The position numbers were made by a program, and so were the translations under genes. DNA of 64,000 nt from Phialocephala subalpina (Eukaryota; Ascomycota; Leotiomycetes; Helotiales; Mollisiaceae), in assembly GCA_900073065.1 (NCBI GenBank), contig FJOG01000017.1, forward strand, positions 1,050,149 through 1,114,148, given 5' to 3'. The notes under the pieces were generated by a model. That model was not told the DNA's origin. It worked only from the letters and a program-made list of their open reading frames with translations, and searched no databases. Shown in pieces: positions 60,024 to 64,000 of the stretch. How positions within the stretch are numbered: the stretch's first letter is position 1; every line of letters starts with the position of its first letter.

Positions 60024-60494
60024 CGTGTGCCTTTCATGATCCGCTGGCCAGGCCATGTACCATCCAACGTCACCTCAAATGAGATTGTCCATGTTACCGA
60101 TATCTTCAGCACGATCCTCAGCGTGACAGGAACCGCATTGCCAACCGATCGACCTATTGATGGCATCGACCAGACAGCGTTCTTCCGAGATCCATCAAAC
60201 AGAAAGCCGAAACGTGAAGGGTTCTTGTTCTATATCAAGAACGATTTGCGAGCGATAAAGTGGCGAGACTGGAAGTTGCATCTATTCTGGGAACCGCAGG
60301 TCAACGAAGGAAAGGGAAAACTGGAATCGCCATACCTATTCAACGTGGTGAGAGATCCCAAGGAGGAAAGTGATGTATTGGCATATAATACATGGACGTT
60401 GCAACCTATTTTGAAGATGCAGGCAGAATTCTTTAGAAGTTTGAAGAAAGATCCGGCACCCAAAGACGAGCTAAAAGAGGCATTCTGGGGTTGA
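60024..60494 (+). pseudogene. 3' fragment of a sulfatase gene
   Basis: 157 codons encode only the C-terminal part of a type I sulfatase: RVPFMIRWPGHVPSNV, VHVTDIFSTILSVTG, RPIDGIDQTAFF, REGFLFYIKNDLRAIKWRDW and a family-like end with YLFNVVRDPKEESDV. The fragment starts right after a TTTTAG that could be an old splice acceptor. There are only about 290 bp between it and the previous gene, which cannot hold the missing 300 or more residues, including the Cys/Ser-x-Pro-x-Arg activation motif. No start codon precedes it in frame. I therefore call it a truncated relic. Confidence 0.75.
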
Positions 60495-63254
60495 GTTGCT
60501 TCGGGATATCTGGCGAGGGCAAAAATTTGAGACTAATAGGGTTCAAAATGGCTGTAAATTTGAAAGGGTAACCAACATGAGATGAAATAGCTTGGAGGAT
60601 CAAATACCATCTGTTTCTCTTGCCTTCCCACCTCTGTATATCTGGTTCCCTTGTATGACTACTGAGATGGGTAGCATGAAGTGAAACACTGACAACTCGC
60701 GAGTAATTGGCCTGTCTTAAAAGTCACGACGCATCGCAGTTGCTCTTTCCATAAACTGGATCACACAGATGTCCCTCAATGCACTTGCTCCTGAAAAGGC
60801 TCACGAATTAGGTTCCTTCATACAACCTCAACCTTCTCCCACTGTCCCACATGACACAAGATTCCACTCGGGATCTGCTCAAGTCTGAGATACTCCTTCC
60901 CCGAACCTCCGAATCTCATTCTCGACTTTCTTTCTCTGCATCGGCGATAATCGTAAAGAGAACCTTATCGGCATTTAAGATCAAGCTTCCCAAATGCTCA
61001 CCTCATCACATCTCTCCTATCTGAGGGTCCTCCCGAGCCCGAACCCCTGATATCTCAGACGTAGCGAGGTACGGACGTAGCCTTATGGCAAGGCAAACCG
61101 AGGCTCTCACCGCTGGCGAAGACTTCAACCCTTTGAGGCTTCTGCATCCCCATCCCCACACCGAGAAGTAGCCCTGAATCCAACAGGGCTGAAGTTTTCC
61201 TGCCGACTTTTCCGAATCGAGGTTTCCAGTCGCAAGTGCTCGAATAAAGAACCGGTCTCAGCTGAGTCAGAACTGGAAATAAGATACAACTGTGCGTGAC
61301 GTTCAATCCCAATCGTCTGATTTCGAAGGATTTTGCTAAAGAACTGATTGTGTAGATCAGAGGGGGAAGGGTTCGGGGCGAGCGTCGTCGGAGTCGTATT
61401 TTTGAAAGTCGTACGCTGGCCAATTAACAGTCCTCGGTTACGTGGAGACTTCCTTCCGCTCAAGCACTTGCTTCGTATGCTGAAAACGCCAGCTAATTTA
61501 CAGACATTAATCTCATCACAGGAAATCTCCCGGTCACAAACATCTTCAAAACTTCAAATCACAACCTCGTATGGCCCCCAGCATCATCTAGGACGTCCAC
61601 ATCCTCTATCCGGCTTCCACTTCTAAAGCAGAACAGGGAGTCTCACGATCGACGCTTGTGGCGTCCGCTTCCCCCGTCTCCCGTCTCGGCACTCCCGTTC
61701 AGAATTTAAGGTTAATATTGCCCCGGCATTTCATCACAGGCCTCTTCAAGACGCAGAGAGCGCACATCGCGTCCCGTCAGTACCGCTTGCCGTGTGTAAC
61801 CTCATCCCATGTGTTTCTGCCAAGTTCAACGTTCTTTTTCCTGTTCCTAGAACTCTGTTTGGGTTGGAAGATCGTTTCATCATTTTGCTTTGCAATCATA
61901 CCCCTCGTTCTAGCATCATGGCCGTGAAGACCATCTACAAGGGTTGGGATGCTTGCTTGAGATCCCAGGACCCAAGTCGAGAAGGAAGAGCTTCCAAAAA
62001 TAGAACCTCGTGTCTGTCGAGTTAAGGCGAAGACTCATACCCCATACAAAGGATTGAGGCTCATCTGCTTTAATCTGATCTGTATTCAATCTACACCGTC
62101 TCTAAACTCCATGAAAACATCAGATGGAAAGATATGCAGAACAGAAAATCCCCGTCAGCTTACCGCACGGCATTCAATCTTTTCTGCGGCACAAAGATTA
62201 TTCCAAGCTTGCTTCTTTCTTTATCCCCACGCCTTCCATCTGCAGCAATAGATTCATGTGCTCCGCGCCTTGTATCTAATCTCTAGCTGCACTTATCACC
62301 ATTGTCTGATCGCCCAGCGGTGGCTCAGCACAGCATCACACAGCCAGCATCAAGTAACGTTGCAAACCTCCTTCCCCTTTTACAATTTAGCCCCTCGTAG
62401 CCAAACCCACTGACAGCTTCTAAAACCAGCCAGTACTCGACCGATCTCAAGCTTACCCTCACTACTGTCGAACTAAAGCAAGTGACGGCCCCCCACCAAA
62501 ACCAAAACCAAAACCCTCCATCCCATCCCATCCCATCCGACTGGAGCCCTTGTCCTGTCTTCGATCATATCTTCTATCCTATCCTACCGAGTCTAACAAC
62601 TTCCTAAACCCAAACAAGCAACCACAAACTCTGAGCCCTGCCAGCAAGAGCAAGGCCCATCATGCTATTAAAGTTTAAGTTCCCACGAGATTTAGGTTCC
62701 GGACGATCGATCCAACAAGGTCCCCATATCTCACCCTTCTAACTTCTCCTTCTAACCCATCCCGGTTTACCTCTCTTTCCCATCTCGCCGTACGTGCATT
62801 AGTTTTTCATATTCTTGGCTGACACAGTCTTTGGATCTTCGCTCTTGCATGCTGTGTGAAGGCTGGGCGCCTTGAAATCGAGAAATCAAGGAACACGCAT
62901 GCAAAACAACATGGGGTTGATTGAGTTTGAGGTGCTGTGGCGGAAGGGAGCTCGTAAACCGGGGATTCTCCACTTCACATCTCAACCGTATCTGGGAATC
63001 AACGTCATCGAAGCTGGGACGTGCTGAAAGATGTTCGGATATCGTCCCGAGATCCATCTCGAACTCCGATCTCCTTACAGAGGCGATTTTGAGCAATTGA
63101 ATCTGGACAAGATGCTGAAAATTGGACGAGAGGATGTAGAAATATTGTAATCGTTTATATACACACGCTAGATTCTATGCTTAGATATTCATGATATGTT
63201 CAAAACGCCCATCGCTATGCTTTATTTCCTCCCAAACCCCCTCCCAAGCCATAT
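60495..63254. other. Gene-poor interval (2.8 kb)
   Basis: No ORF with a recognisable domain on either strand. From about 62330 to 62760 the plus strand is C/T/A-rich and G-poor, like a fungal transcription start and leader, but no gene follows on that strand. Short tandem repeats lie at 62496-62538. Confidence 0.5.
62496..62538. repeat. Adjacent microsatellites (CCAAAA)3 and (CCCAT)n
   Basis: Three CCAAAA units are followed by several CCCAT/CATCC units within a pyrimidine-rich tract. Confidence 0.7.
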
Positions 63255-64000
63255 TTACCACTCCGCTAACAAGGGTGCGCCTCTCTGCCGCCGCCAAAAG
63301 TTCGCCCTTTGTATCCAGCCAACCCCCAAAAGCCACCCCCACCGCTCAAGCAAAGGCTGAGACAGCTCCCAAGACATCTCATTGAGTGGTTCCTCACCCC
63401 AAATAATCACTTGTCCCACCTCGTCCCTTTCCCCTCCTATGATTCCTAGATCCGCGCAGAAACTCCTCGCTACTTCCGTTGTGACTGTCATAAGACGTTC
63501 TCGTAACGAGGGAGATGCGATCATGTCGATTCCGTAGTAATGAGGAGCTTCGAGTTGTGCTTTGCTGGGTTTGAGGGAGGTGGGTAGGGTTTCGCTCATG
63601 GTTCGCAGGACTGCGAGATGGCGTTGCGAGTCGGAGGTGACTGCGGGGTCGGAGTAAAGCGGCCGAAAAGTCTCCAAGATTTCGTTTTTCGCTTTAGTTC
63701 GATCGTAAGGGACCATTACCATCGCGCTGTGAAATTGTCAGAATAAGAGTGATAGAAGATTGGGGTTGACGGCGTAACGAACGGTGGCTGACCAGAGACT
63801 CTTCGTTGGCCTGGCACCAGGGGTGCTTGTGCCTCGACCGACGACTGGGAGATGTTCAGAGACTGAAAAGGGGGTCCCATTGTAGATCGAGAACTTCGGA
63901 ACCCTGATGACTCAGGTGAGCTTTGTGAATTATGACGGAGTCCGGATGGATGTACCATAGAATATGGCTGAGATGACAACGCAGAAGGGTCGGCATATGC
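63255..64000 (-). CDS. bZIP-type transcription factor, C-terminal DUF3425 part (5' end outside window)
   Basis: The frame is open to the right edge, so the N-terminal bZIP region would lie beyond it; the bZIP is inferred, not seen. The visible C terminus carries the DUF3425 pattern: hydrophobic MVMVPYDRTKAKNEI, APHYYGIDMIASPSLRERL, then VIIWGEEPLNEMSWELSQ and LERWGWLLG, ending ANFWRRQRG. DUF3425 is typically found C-terminal to fungal AP-1-like bZIP domains. Exons seen: 63771 to beyond 64000, and 63255-63726, with a 44-nt intron (donor GTCAAC, acceptor TTCACAG). The donor is weak and was chosen because it restores phase. Confidence 0.8.

Noticed and set aside
59874..60056. Minus-strand 60-codon frame with a faint resemblance to a sulfatase N terminus
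   Set aside because: The similarity is limited to a few residues and the strand is opposite to the true sulfatase fragment; most likely coincidence.

Overview
The window looks like nuclear DNA of a filamentous ascomycete (Pezizomycotina). Genes are dense on both strands. Most coding frames are broken by spliceosomal introns, nearly all 44-62 nt long, with GT..AG ends and often a CTAAC-like branch point just before the acceptor. The gene set (NDC80, PEX14, OPI3, HOM6, TRM8, HMG-CoA synthase, VPS25, an MDM1-type nexin, TRAPPC11, and a bZIP with a DUF3425 tail) is fungal and eukaryotic. A placement in or near Leotiomycetes is a guess from family resemblance only. The sequence is a draft: there is a 447-base run of N at 55137-55583, and one hydrolase gene carries paired homopolymer indels.

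Layout. 1-8 kb: 3' part of a charged repeat protein (+), mitochondrial carrier HEM25 (-), NIT2-like amidase (+), phospholipid methyltransferase OPI3 (-), Rpd3L subunit RXT2 (-) and a small unknown ORF ending 5 nt before it. 8-18 kb: TRAPPC11 (+), a peroxisomal AKT2/LPX1-like hydrolase (-), the BRCT protein RTT107/Brc1 (+), ESCRT-II VPS25 (-). 18-27 kb: MDM1-like sorting nexin (-), TRM8 (-), a small membrane protein (+), HOM6 (-), CCDC174-like splicing-associated protein (+). 27-35 kb: gene-poor DNA with a degenerate tRNA-like element, then a single-pass membrane glycoprotein (-) and 3.7 kb with no convincing gene. 35-43 kb: HMG-CoA synthase (+), an SKL-tailed esterase (-), PEX14 (-) and NDC80 (+). 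43-48 kb: a gene-poor, repeat-bearing 5 kb with a foldback element. 48-64 kb: an SRSF1-type SR protein (+), a NAPE-PLD-like metallohydrolase (-), a frame-disrupted alpha/beta hydrolase (+), an ankyrin protein with the gap (-), a C2H2 factor (+), a sulfatase remnant (+), 2.8 kb without a gene, and the C-terminal part of a bZIP factor (-) running off the right edge.

There is no operon logic. Most genes are single housekeeping genes in several divergent pairs (HEM25/NIT2, RXT2 side/TRAPPC11, hydrolase/RTT107, TRM8/small membrane protein, HOM6/CCDC174, PEX14/NDC80). A loose theme is peroxisomes: PEX14 sits directly beside an esterase ending in SKL, and another hydrolase in the window ends in SKI. 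Exon maps were read by hand from splice motifs and family conservation. They add very short exons (7, 13, 17 and 24 nt) and terminal exons that a plain ORF reading misses. I did not find a clear, wholly new biological system. The best leads are the SR-protein splicing arrangement, the foldback element, the tRNA-like element and the near-bicistronic RXT2 locus.
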